In this document: positions 1 to 10,507 of the stretch, piece after piece
How the letters are laid out: each line of letters begins with the position of its first letter
Numbering within the stretch: position 1 is the first letter of the stretch
Source of the DNA: Hedera helix
Lineage: Eukaryota; Streptophyta; Magnoliopsida; Apiales; Araliaceae
Assembly (NCBI GenBank): GCA_947179155.2
Contig: OX359275.1
Location: 34,789,808 to 34,853,807, forward strand
Direction: 5' to 3'
Length of the DNA: 64,000 nt
Notes under the pieces: generated by a model
Told to the model about the DNA's origin: nothing
Databases searched by the model: none
Seen by the model: only the letters and a program-made list of their open reading frames with translations
Translations under genes and position numbers: made by a program

Positions 1-1604
1 TAAATTTAAGGGGTACCGCACAACTGGGGTACCGCACAATAGTTATGCGGTACCCTGTAATTTTATTTTATTTTTTTACTTTGGAGCACTACTTTGGTTC
101 GTACTAGAGCAAAAAAAAATAAAAATTAGGAGATACATCACAACTATTTTGCAGTACCCCATAATTATTAAAAAAAAATCCTTTTATACGTACCAAAGTA
201 GTACTCCAAAAAAAAAAAAATTAAATTAAGGGGTACCGCACAAGTAAATTTTTTTTTATTTCCTTTTATATATTCGCTTATAACATGTACTAACAATATA
301 TCTTTTGCTATGCAGCGTGAATATATTTCCAATGCTCTGCACATATATCGCCCTGACAGGAATTCTCCAAAGAAAGCTATGTCGTGTGCAATATTAAAAA
401 TCGCCTCAAGCAAAAAACTGGATACGACTGTGGAATTTACATCATGAAGTATTGTGATTACATCACACGTGAAAAAACTCTTTCAGGCATTGATTGGACT
501 GCAGAAGATGTTGTACTATTTAGGTATAGGATAGCACACGAGATCCATATGCATAAAGCTCGTGATATGTCAATTTTTTAGCACGAAGCAAAGTTTAATT
601 TGTAATGAGATTTCTAATTTTTTGATATACATTTTTTTGCCTATTAATTACCATTACTGTATATTCACAGTTACATTTAGCAGTGTATATGATTTCCAAT
701 GTTATTAAAATGGTCACCAATTCAAAGGATTCAATTTCATTTCCAATTAACAGTCAACAATTGTAGGAGTTAAACCACCACATTATAAAATAAACTTTGG
801 TGTATATTAGCAATACATTCCAAAATGACACTTCCTAAAACGGTACTTCCAAAAAAATGATTCCCACTACATACTAATGCTGCATACGTGTGTTGAAGGA
901 ATTTTTTTTAAAAAAAACATTTTATTTTTTTTGCTTTAGAGCACTACTTTGGTACGTATTAGAACCAAAAAAAAGAAATTATGGGGTACCGCACAACTCT
1001 TGTGCTATACCCCCAATTTTATTTTTTGCTTTGGAGCACTACTTTGGTACATACAAGAGCAAAAAAAAATTACGGTGTATTGCACAATAGTTGTGCGGTA
1101 TCCTCTAAATTTTTATTTTTTTTGCTCTAATACGTACCAAAGTAGCCAAAGCAAAAAATAATAATTTAGGGGGTACCGCATAATTATTGTGCGGTACCCC
1201 TTTATTTTTTATTTTTGGCTCTAATACGTACCAAAGTAGTGTTCTAAAACAAAAAAAAAAAAGTTTACGGGGTATCGCATAACTATTGTGCGGTATCCCT
1301 TAATTTTATTTTTATTTTTTTGCTCTTATAAGTACCAAAGTAGTACTCCAAAGCAAAAAAAGAAAAAAATTTAGGGGGTACCTCACAAATTGTGTAGTAC
1401 CCCTCTATTTTTTTTTTCTTTTTTTGCTCTAAGGGGTATTATGGGCAATATTTATGTGAGTCATATACCGCATAACTATTGTACGGTAATCCTACAAACA
1501 ATTATGCGGTAGGTAATTCTCTAGGCCATTGGATATTGCAATGGATGACTAAGATTGAGTTGGATGAATAAATGCTCCTATCCCCCTTTGGCTATGGATC
1601 ATTC
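1..1604. repeat. Array of palindromic hairpin units (GGTACCGCACAA family)
   Basis: About nine units carry a GC-rich palindrome of the form GGGGTACCGCACAA-n-TTGTGCGGTACCCC; clear ones lie near 10-57, 131-160, 981-1015, 1072-1105, 1168-1202, 1268-1300, 1374-1405 and 1464-1515. The linkers (TTTGCTTTGGAGCACTACT and its complement form) are also self-complementary between units. The array is interrupted at about 260-890 by a Ulp1-like coding tail followed by about 300 bases with no recognisable content. The right end reads GCTATGGATCATTC, then TA/TG microsatellite, a boundary shared with other elements here. The left end is outside the window. The array probably belongs to a transposable element, but no terminal repeat pair can be closed. 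Confidence 0.7.
384..581 (+). pseudogene. C-terminal tail of Ulp1/SENP-like cysteine protease (C48 family)
   Basis: The last 65 codons read as the end of a Ulp1 de-SUMOylating protease domain. The stretch QKTGYDCGIYIMKYCDYI holds the conserved glutamine that forms the oxyanion hole and the catalytic cysteine (codon at 429-431), followed by a helical tail and a TAG stop. The His and Asp of the triad, normally about 80-100 residues upstream, are not found in an open frame, so this is a fragment. Ulp1-like domains are common in cellular genes and in some Mutator-like transposons (the KI-MULE or Kaonashi type). The hairpin repeats on both sides favour a transposon origin, but that is inference. 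Confidence 0.6.
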
Positions 1605-1610
1605 TCTCTC

Positions 1611-1618
<8 letters not shown>

Positions 1619-1658
<40 letters not shown>
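1619..1658. repeat. (TG)n microsatellite
   Basis: About twenty TG dinucleotides follow a short TA run. The tract lies in the last visible intron of ARP2, or in the element that ends there. Confidence 0.95.
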
Positions 1659-1664
<6 letters not shown>

Positions 1665-1719
1665 CTGACAATTGCATTAAATTATGAAACTATGAAAAAA
1701 AATGGATGCATGGGCTTAC

Positions 1720-2557
1720 AGGAGTAAAGAGAGCCTCGGGGGCTTGAAACTGTTCAGTGCCAACTTTGATGACCCTTCCATCTGGGAGCTGAATTAATAA
1801 CATTTATAATCAATTAAAAAGTCACTAAATCTGTAAATTTTTTATTAGAGAAGATATACATTGTAACAAAAAAATAGAAGACATACATGCATGCGAATAA
1901 ATATAAATATTATTGATGAATAGAAACCCAACATTCTAGAAAATGAAATATTGATGATAAAACAAATTAAGCACAAATTAACATTTTACCAGCTATATTC
2001 AGCATGGAATATAGACATACAAGAGAGTAGTGATTACCATACAAGTGACAAGGATTTCCCAAAATTTTAACTTCAAGATATACACCAAACGCAAATAATA
2101 TTAAAAGAATCAACTTACAGTATAATTCTTGACAAGGATGGTGGTCTCAAGTCCCAGCTGATATTCCCTCTTGTAATCGTAACTTCAGAAAACCAGATCA
2201 TACATTAGGTTATACGTGGCAATCCCCAGAAAATGATACCAGTATATGATCATCCTATATGTTCACCTTATGTAGCAGAGCTTCTCTTTGATATCCCTGA
2301 CAGTCTCAAAATCAGCACTTCTACTCATTGCATACCTTCATAAAACAAATGTAGATGGTCAACAAAAAGTAACAACAAATGAAAAATGGGATGGTGAGAT
2401 TACTCTAATCTTACTTGCTTAAATTATCAACACTCACCCTCTTCGCTGAAGCAAGTCAACTAGATAAGATGTTATGTGCCGTCCAGCAACATTCATTCGT
2501 TTTGTAAGATGAGGGAATGAGTAGCCATCAACCACCGGAACCTGGAGAATATAAGTG

Positions 2558-2608
<51 letters not shown>

Positions 2609-5600
2609 CTAAATAGTAATCATATTTATTTATTTCTGCAAGCTAATTATACTATATTTCTTCAGAATGTAACTATGAGAGTAATCAGAGCATGCAAGAC
2701 CACTGACATCCTAGTTGAAATGCTAACATAACCGTTACACAGTAATAGTTTATAGACCCTTGAAAATAATGGAATTCCTACCTAGTTGAAGCTATCACAT
2801 GCATGATAAATTACTAAGAAAATAATAAAATGTTATAACGACTATCACCATAGCTGACCTCAGGTCCTCAAGGATCAAAAGGACACCAAAAATGTGTAGA
2901 TGTTATGGTGCCATAAAACACAGAAGCTTTAGTGTACTAAAAGCTACATACCATAAACCAAAGCTACCAGATACTATCCTTAACCTAGCAAACCACATAT
3001 TGGTACTTGCATACCCAAACAGAGTATTCTTACGTATCAATACTCTAAATTTAGTGTACCAAATTTTTTTTTTGTAATTTAACCTATAATCGCACAAATA
3101 TCAATATTATAACTTATAATTGAGTACTCGATCATTACATTTGTACTAAAAAATTTATAAAACAATCAACTTGTTGATTCAACTAATTTTTTTTAAAAAA
3201 AATTTAAGGAAATTCTTAACTATAAGAACTTTTAGCTATGCAGTGTACAGCGTATTGAAACGAATCACATTTAAGTTAACACTGTCACAGACCATCAAAT
3301 TTGGCAGGTCGGACATCACCATGAAGTCAAATACTTTGATTATATATCCCAAATGATATGAAAACACGACTTCAAACTTTTATAATGGATTTTCAACCCA
3401 ACTTTATAGTGAAATAAACCTTGCCATCCACGTAAGTATACAAGGACTGTTTTATGAAAATAAAACAAGAGGGAGGGGGAGGCTCTTTAAAATTTCTGCG
3501 TACACGTAATACAATATTTTTTCCATACTATATTAATAAACTCTTCTAAAATGCATGAAGTGCCCATGTCTGACCTCTTCACACCTGGGTAAGGGTATTA
3601 TAGTTTAGTGTCTCTGGATATGAACTTTCTAAGCATGTCTAAAAGTTGACACTTTACTGTAAAAAAGTTTCATAAACGCTCTGAATGTAGTCATTATGTT
3701 GCATTTTGCGTTAAATTTGTAAAGTGACACATACAAACAATGAATACATAAAAAATAATTTTGAAATTGGAGCTAAATGAAGAATATCTAAGGATATGAA
3801 TATTTTGAGAGAATGTTATGCCTTTTCACCTTGGGATCTAACAACTGGAAGTCACTAACAAAAATACATACAAACAATTAACATACCTACCCAACTCCAT
3901 ATAAAAAAGGTTCAATAAAATTCTATAGAACATAGCAACCCATTAAAATTTACTAGGAACGTGGTATAAATGTTATATAAAAATATAAATTGTAGCAATC
4001 CTAAAGGCTAAAGCATAGGGTTGGAATAATTCTGGAGTAACATTAGAATGAATGTAACACTATCTAGTTAGGCAAGCGTGGACATCCTATGAAGTGGATT
4101 ATTTTCAATCCTTAATCCATGACGCACGTGTTGAACTTCAAATTGAGTCAGTATCTAAACTAGCAGTTACATTAACAACCACAATTGTGGAAGGTGGTTA
4201 AGGACTAATCCTATATGCTAAAGAGAAAGAGATACGAATCCTTTTCATTTACTACAAAAAATGCAAAATTATATTGTACACAGTTTTGGAAATGAGAAGT
4301 AAAAATAGATATGGAGCAGGGCAAACATGCAAACGTGCAATATAGTAAAAGTCAAGATACTCCTAATGCATAGGGTAGAAATTGTTCTTCAGTAAATTAC
4401 CACATGAGTGACACCATCACCAGAGTCGATGACCAGTCCAGTTAGCAAACCTGAAATTTAGAAAAGTTAATCACATGTGTGAAAGGTTAATTGATATTTT
4501 GGTTACTGTACTAAGGGTCGGTTTTCATTTTAGTTACTGAATCTTTTTTTTATTACATTGACATTACTATACTTAAAAAAATGTTACAAACAAGTCATTA
4601 ATTAATATTCCGTCCAAAAAATAAATGGCAGTGTTGAATAGACTAACGGTTAATATGTGTCAATTGCAGTACTTTAATATGTGGAAGGTGGGCCCTTACA
4701 CGTGGATATAGAAGAAATTATCCCTAGACAAATGAGTCTTCAAACACCACAAGACCAAGTCCTAGCTTTGACTTTCATTGGCTGGACCGTCAATGAACTT
4801 GGCGATTTCATCACTCTTCAGTTAATCCCCAAGTTAGTCTAGGTGAGATGTTCATCTCCCTAGTTAGCATGCTCAACCTCTAGTCTGTTGGCATGTCTCT
4901 CTCCCTCCACAAGGGTTTGCCCCTTTATAGCGGCCTCAGTTCTAGCACTGCCAGTGGCCTCGTTGCAGTCAATGAACTGGGCGGAAGACTAACAATCTTG
5001 GACCCCGTCCTGGCCAGCTGGAATCTAAGTTGAAAGTATCGATTATCATGCGGATAATGCAGCTTCTCCATAATGGGAAGTTTCATTCTAATCCGTAGTA
5101 ATGATCCTCTGAATTTGATTCAACTAAAGTTTGTGCTATTGAATCCTGAATTTGAAGCTCTAACAAATAAAATGGGGCAGCACTGGTATATGACTATGAG
5201 GATAGCAAGGTGGCAAATGCTCCTGGCGGAATGCGACATTGTTTTCAAAACTCTCAAAGCCATCAAAGGCACTGCCAGATGATCTGCCAGTGTGTTCACA
5301 ATATCACATCACATGTGGATTACAGTCGAGCAGGGCACTAGTGGTGGTGAAAAAGAAGTGCATAGAAGAATCAAACAAAAAAAAGAATCAAACGAAGAAG
5401 AAGCGAAGAATCAAACAAAGAAGAAGCAACTTGAAGAAAGTGCGTAGAAGAAGAAGAAGCAAACTAAGAAAAAGCAACTTGGAGCCCTAATTTTTTCCCC
5501 TTTTTCTGAAATGTGCAATTAAATTATATACAATGAATAAACATGTGCTCTGCACATGATACTACACATGGAAAAATGTGCCGTATCACCATTAATTAAT

Positions 5601-7775
5601 TCACACTTCAGCTATTTCTGCTCACGTGACATGCACATGTAGTTACTGCCGTCTATTTTTTTACGGAATATTAACTAATGACTTGTTTGAAATATTTTCT
5701 TTAGTATAGTAATGTTAATGTAACCAAAAAAAAATCAGTAACTAAAATAAAAATCGACTACTAATACAGTAACCAAAATATCAATTAACCACGTGTTTGA
5801 ATAATTTTTGGGCAGAAAATTTTAGTTATAAGTCTTGTTGTAATCATGTGAGGTTTTCAACAGGAAACTCAAGCAGGTATTGCACCCAAAATAAGAAATT
5901 CAAGCACGCAGTAGGTTCACACAAGGTGGAACTGTAATTTTAAAAACATGTCACATCCATCAAAAGTATGATATTAAAAATTTAACCTTTAATCATCTCT
6001 CTAAGCACCTTGAGCATATAACGTTAAAACTGCCTGAATTTGAATGAAAACACCAGCGAAGTTGTACTTCTCAAACATAATCTCAACCTGTAGTGACAGG
6101 TTAAACTTAGGTCAAGATTTGCAAGAGATTGTCACTAACTAATGCATTATTTATATACTGGAAGAATTAGCAACCCAAATTTTAAAGGGAGAGAAAGAGA
6201 TTCACGGTTTTTGGATGGATTGAGAGGCGGATCCGTGAGCAAGATTTTACATTCTGTTGGATCAACCTATTAAAGATAACGAGCCACAAAGTTAATTCTG
6301 TCATGGAAATATTATAACCCCACACTCCAAACTAAGAATCCGAAATGACTTTTCAACTTCTTCTTCTTCTTCTTCTTTTAATAAATGTTAAGGTTTGCCA
6401 AGAACACATTTAGAGATAATATTTTTTGATGAGTTTTACGATATTGAAGAAAATCGTGGTACTTTCTGTTATAGGAAAATCTTAATATGCATTAATAAGA
6501 CAGTCGAAAGGTCATATAGGACAATCATTTTTAGCTGAGGGTATAATTAAAAGATCAAATCAAAAAACAAAAAGCACTAATGCTTAAAATACTAGTGTCA
6601 GGACAAAACAAGTTGAGGGAGCTACCTTTAGTTCACTAAAAAATGCATGATCCCATACATGACCCATATCATCCCAATTTTGCACGATACCATTGTTGAC
6701 AGGATAAGAAATATCTAGTTGATGCCGCCATTTCAAACACGCTTCTCCAACAAGAGTATCCTGTATATACAATAACAAAGAACATTCTTTCAATTGCAAG
6801 ATAAAGTAATGTGCTCTAAGCATTGAGAAATCAACTCAAGAGTTTGTGTGCTGATGATAGAGGTGTACTTCTCATGCTTATATAGCAATCAACAAGGAAT
6901 TAGCATTCTAATTAGTTTTCAATAACTGAATGTTCAAAACATTTGCATCAATAGATCAAAATAGAATACAATCCTCTGCACAAGATAAAATCAAATCGGT
7001 AATAACTATAGCCACGGACATGAAAAGCATTTTCAGATTAGCTAATCATTGGATACAGCAGTGCACTAGTGCATAACAAGTAATATAATCACTAATTTCA
7101 TTAATAATAACTTCTAGTTGTGATTTAGGAACAACCATCTAAAACCGTCACATAGATAAAGGCATGTTCACCTGAAGCTCTTGTTCCATCAGGGATTCTT
7201 CATAACGCAACATAGGCCTTCCAACCACACATGGGAACACCGAAGTGGGGAAATTCTCTCCGGCAAAGCCACATTTAACATACTGCGTTAAAAAAATTAC
7301 TTTCACATATGGGGAAAAAACTACAAATTTACGCAAAAAAATAAAATAAAATAAATCCTCCATATAACATTGTCGTAAAAACTCATAAATGTAATCATTA
7401 TGTGTGCATCTATACTATATACTTAAAAACCCCAGGGAAAATCTTTAAATTTCAAAGATGTTCTTGACCCTAAATCACAGGCCATGATTACAACTATACC
7501 AGGTCATGACTGATTGTTAATGGTGAAGAGAAGGGAAATGGCTGATTCTCATATGATAATACACAAGCATAGTTGAATTTATGGAAATTCTCTTTAGAAT
7601 ACAGTGTGGGTCTTCTGCTTGTAGCTTGAATCTTTCACAGTTTCTCAATTTAGCGGATCACAAGAATAATCTTCAAACAAATTAAAGGAGAAAACCAATA
7701 AAGAACGAAACAATTATGAGAGAAAAGAGTTACCCCAGTCCCATTGTCGCATACGACAACCTTTTTGCTGTCCAT
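1720..7775 (-). CDS. ARP2: Actin-related protein 2 (ARP2/3 complex), 10 exons visible, 3' part missing
   Basis: ARP2 pairs with ARP3 in the ARP2/3 complex, which nucleates branched actin filaments in the cytoplasm; in plants it shapes trichomes and pavement cells. Exons, read right to left, are 7775-7734 (ATG, MDSKKVVVCDNGTG), 7282-7172 (YVKCGFAGENFPTSVF…), 6760-6626 (…VQNWDDMGHVWDHAF), 6266-6201 (KILLTDPPLNPSKNRE), 6087-6009 (FEKYNFAGVFIQIQ), 4450-4401 (VIDSGDGVTHV), 2541-2438, 2335-2267, 2182-2119 and 1788-1720. The nucleotide-binding loops DNGTG and DSGDG are intact. Acceptors are all AG and reading phases fit across nine of ten exons. Exon 4 is the exception: after NRE the expected Lys-Met and a GT donor are absent. 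About 263 residues are covered of roughly 390. The C-terminal exons (from ELIDVEG onward in the family) are not found between 1 and 1719. They lie beyond the window or are lost. Intron 5 carries a 1.3 kb TIR element. Confidence 0.9.
2557..2606. repeat. (AT)n microsatellite in ARP2 intron 6
   Basis: About 25 AT units lie directly upstream, in gene sense, of the exon that begins at 2541. No element ends are seen on either side. Confidence 0.9.
4485..5790. mobile_element. 1.3 kb TIR element in ARP2 intron 5
   Basis: The ends are long inverted repeats of roughly 135 bp. The left begins GGTTAATTGATATTTTGG and the right ends with its complement, CCAAAATATCAATTAACC. A second matching block pairs 4590-4622 with 5660-5695 (TAATATTCCGT / ACGGAATATTA). 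Flanks TGTGTGAAA and ACGTGTTTG are only weakly alike, so the target duplication is decayed. Long TIRs and a target duplication near 9 bp would suit a Mutator-like element. No transposase is present. The interior contains a retroelement-like coding remnant (5041-5330) and an AAG-rich stretch (5350-5470). Confidence 0.65.
5041..5330 (+). pseudogene. Ty3/gypsy RNase H-like remnant inside the TIR element
   Basis: The frame starting at 5073 gives FILIRSNDPLNLIQLKF, then RIARWQMLLAECDIVFKTL and KAIKGTA. The R-ARWQMLL-E-DIV pattern followed by KAIKG is typical of the end of the RNase H region in plant gypsy elements. No catalytic residues are included and the frame stops soon after. It may be captured sequence or an older insertion. 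Confidence 0.45.
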
Positions 7776-8004
7776 CTTGCAGTAGACCTGCCTTCCTATC
7801 TTTGCAGTTACCGAACTTAGCGGATCAAATGGAGGGTGCTTACCTTCTCCGGGAAGGGAATGAAGACGATGAAACTCTTTTTTCAGTTGAGTGGGTTGGT
7901 CGGGTCGCGTGTCTATTGACCAACAAAAAATTCTGAATATCTTTTCGCATATAGATTGAACCCAATTCCTGACCAGCTCCGCGCCGATGGACGGGTAAGA
8001 CTAA
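7776..8004. promoter_or_regulatory. ARP2 5' leader and promoter region
   Basis: This is the only unique sequence between the ARP2 ATG (7775) and the TIR element starting at 8005, so at least the 5' leader and proximal promoter lie here or continue into the element. I see no clear TATA box or other named site. Confidence 0.35.
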
Positions 8005-8960
8005 GGGCTTTGTTCGATAAAATTAAATGAAATAATTTTGAATGTTTAAATAATTTAAATATATTAAATAAAATAATATTTAATAATTGATATGTTTAAA
8101 ATATCTTAATAATATTTTTATTATTATTTTATCCTTACAAATTATGTTGAATATTTAACTATTAGAGATATAATTTAATTTTTGATTTTTAATTAATATA
8201 ATTATTAACTATTGTATAATATATAACAAAATTTATTAATTATAAAAAAAATTTAATTCTAATTTTTTTAAAGTTATATTAATTTTAAAATTTATACACC
8301 ACTTAAATTTCTTACCAAACCAAAGAAAGTAACAAAAGGAGTTCAAAATGCCAAACAATTTTCACTAATAATCTAATTAATCTCTTCTTTTCATTTATTC
8401 CCTTTTCACAATTCTTCATACTTTCTCTCTCTAAAACAAACCCTCCCCCCAATGGAAGTCTCACTGAAACTCCAATAAAATCAAAACTCATCTCTAATTC
8501 TATCCTTAAACAGTCATAGTGGCAGCAGTTCAACTTGTAACAGCAGCAGTAATCACAATGGACTGCTTCACCCCATCACCATCGCCTACTTCGATGGCAG
8601 TACCCGTCACCATATCTAAGCCCAACAATCCATACTCGACAACTTTTGTCCAAGCAGATACTTTATCCTTCAAACAAGTAGACTTATCGAATCTTTAGAA
8701 ATAGCCAAGCACGTCGCCATTGAATTTTTAGATCGATCTACCTTCTGTGATTCAATTATGACCAGTAATTGCAGGAAGGGTACGAGAATGAAACGTTCAT
8801 TCAGCCAAGCAGTTGATTGAATAAGGTAAAAAAATTAGCCTGATTCGATCAGATGCATATGACCCCATTCAGATCAATATTTACCCAAACAAACGGTCTT
8901 AATGGCTGACCAAATCAAATAGAAGACTATTCAGACTCATTAAGTTGCTGTCAAACACCC
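8005..8960. mobile_element. TIR element carrying a VQ gene fragment
   Basis: The left end GGGCTTTGTTCGATAAAAT matches, in inverted form, the right end TGCTGTCAAACACCC. The subterminal sequence TGAAATAATTTTGAATG and the right-hand ATTCAGACTCATTAAGTTG also match the family of the elements at 19079 and 43412. Left flank is TAA and right flank TCT, so a 3 bp PIF/Harbinger-type duplication is possible but not intact. The element is 956 bp against about 400 bp for its relatives. The extra middle holds VQ-like coding sequence. No transposase. Confidence 0.6.
8558..8790 (+). pseudogene. VQ-motif protein gene fragment
   Basis: A frame opening at ATG 8558 reads MDCFTPSPSPTSMAVPVTIS and then PYSTTFVQADTLSFKQV, ending at TAG 8696-8698. 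The string TTFVQAD-x-x-FKQV is the hallmark of plant VQ proteins, nuclear partners of WRKY factors, where FKQVVQMLTG should follow. Here the VQ core is destroyed after FKQV. A different frame then continues as SLEIAKHVAIEF (near 8693-8730), which matches the family's SSETAKH segment. So a short deletion with frameshift removed VQxLTG. The fragment sits wholly within the TIR element and was probably captured by it. Confidence 0.6.
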
Positions 8961-9459
8961 TCTAAGTTAGCTGCATGATTGACTACGCAAACAAAAATTT
9001 TATTTATCCATCCTTTCTAATTTAGAGAGAAAATTTTAAAAAATATATTTTTTCTATTTATATAAATATATATCTAATACTCTCTTCGTCCCTTAAAGAG
9101 TGGTTTATTTTAAATTTTAAAATTAAAATTTATTCCATTTACTTTAAAATATAAATAAAGTGACTATAATCATAAAAAATTATATTTAATTTATTATAAT
9201 ATTTAATTTTTGAAAATTTTAAAATATAGATAAATTTATTTAATTATTAATTTTAAAATTAATTAATTAAATTTAAAAAATTAAAATAAGCCAATATTTA
9301 CGAGATAGATGAAGTATTTATTAAAAACGTTATAGTGAAGATATAGTAATACCGATGTTATCCAGAATATACCAATGATATATTTGTGAGATGAGAAAAA
9401 TTAAACATAAAAAGAAATACGGACCTTAAATTGTACCGGTACATGTGGCAAACACATTG

Positions 9460-9860
9460 GCCATGTTTATTTATAAATATTATAATTTTGAAATTATAAT
9501 ATCAAGATATGAATTATAATTTTAAATTTATATTTGTTTGAAAGGATTACGTAATAAAATTATTAATCTCTAAAATATCTTGTTTGTTTTTAAATTTAGA
9601 TTTTGAACTATTAGTCAATGGATTATAAAATATCTTAATAGTCTTGGGATTATAATTCTTAATTGAATATGATATTAAATAGTATCTTATATTAAGTCAT
9701 TTTATAATATCTGAACTAATAATCTCAAGTTCAAATTTAAAAATAAACAAGACAAATACGAGATTAATAGTCTTATTCCAAATGTAATTCTTGTAAATAA
9801 ACATAACTTTAGAATTATAATTCATACATTGAGATTATAATATTTATAAACAAACATGAC
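9460..9860. mobile_element. MITE, 401 bp, AT-rich
   Basis: Terminal inverted repeats are GCCATGTTTATTTATAAAT at the left and ATTTATAAACAAACATGAC at the right, continuing into ATTATAAT on both sides. Flanks TTG/TTA are compatible with a 3 bp target duplication. No coding capacity. The 8961-9459 stretch before it is AT-rich and shows nothing recognisable. Confidence 0.7.
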
Positions 9861-10234
9861 TTATGTGTGCAACTAAGATTTTTTAAAAATATTTGAATAA
9901 AATTTAAAAAGCATGGATAAAAAAAGATTTGAGAAAAAATATGGATAGAAAGTGAAGAAAAAAAAACTGGTGATAAGTCGTGGGTGAAGTAGATTTTTTA
10001 TGAGTTAACCGTTGTGAATAAATAATTTAACTAAAATATAATAATTTAAACTTTATCATAAAACAGATTAATATTGGGTAAGAGGTCAAATCCCCCTTCC
10101 AATTTTATAAATTAGATAATAATGTTAAATATTATTTTCGTTTTAAATTATAAGATTAATATTGACTTTTAAAAAATTAATTTTAATTATTTGTAAACTC
10201 AAAATTGAAAATAGATGAAAAAAAAGCAGGGCCA

Positions 10235-10475
10235 TTGGGCCCAATTCAAGAAAATTTCTCTAGATGGTCCAGATTGAAAAACATTAAGTAATGTTTTAAC
10301 AAAGGTCCAAGTTCTGCAACAACAGGCCCGCTATTTGTACAGAAAATAAACGACGCTGTTTGAACACTGGTCGGTGGTCCATCTCAGTATATAGTATTTG
10401 ATTTGATGTGCCCATCCAAGAGTGCGAGTTGCAATTTCGTTTTTAGGGCTACTGTGTACGATTGCTAAACCCTAG
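10235..10475 (+). promoter_or_regulatory. RPL7A promoter: site II motif and telo-box
   Basis: TGGGCC (10235-10240) is a site II element of the TCP-binding type. AAACCCTAG (10467-10475) is a telo-box just ahead of the start codon, and TTTTAGGGC (10441-10449) is a reverse telo-box. This pairing is typical of plant ribosomal protein genes and is linked to expression in dividing cells. Confidence 0.65.
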
Positions 10476-10507
10476 TAGAGCAGAGCTGAGCAGACCATCT
10501 GCCCCAA

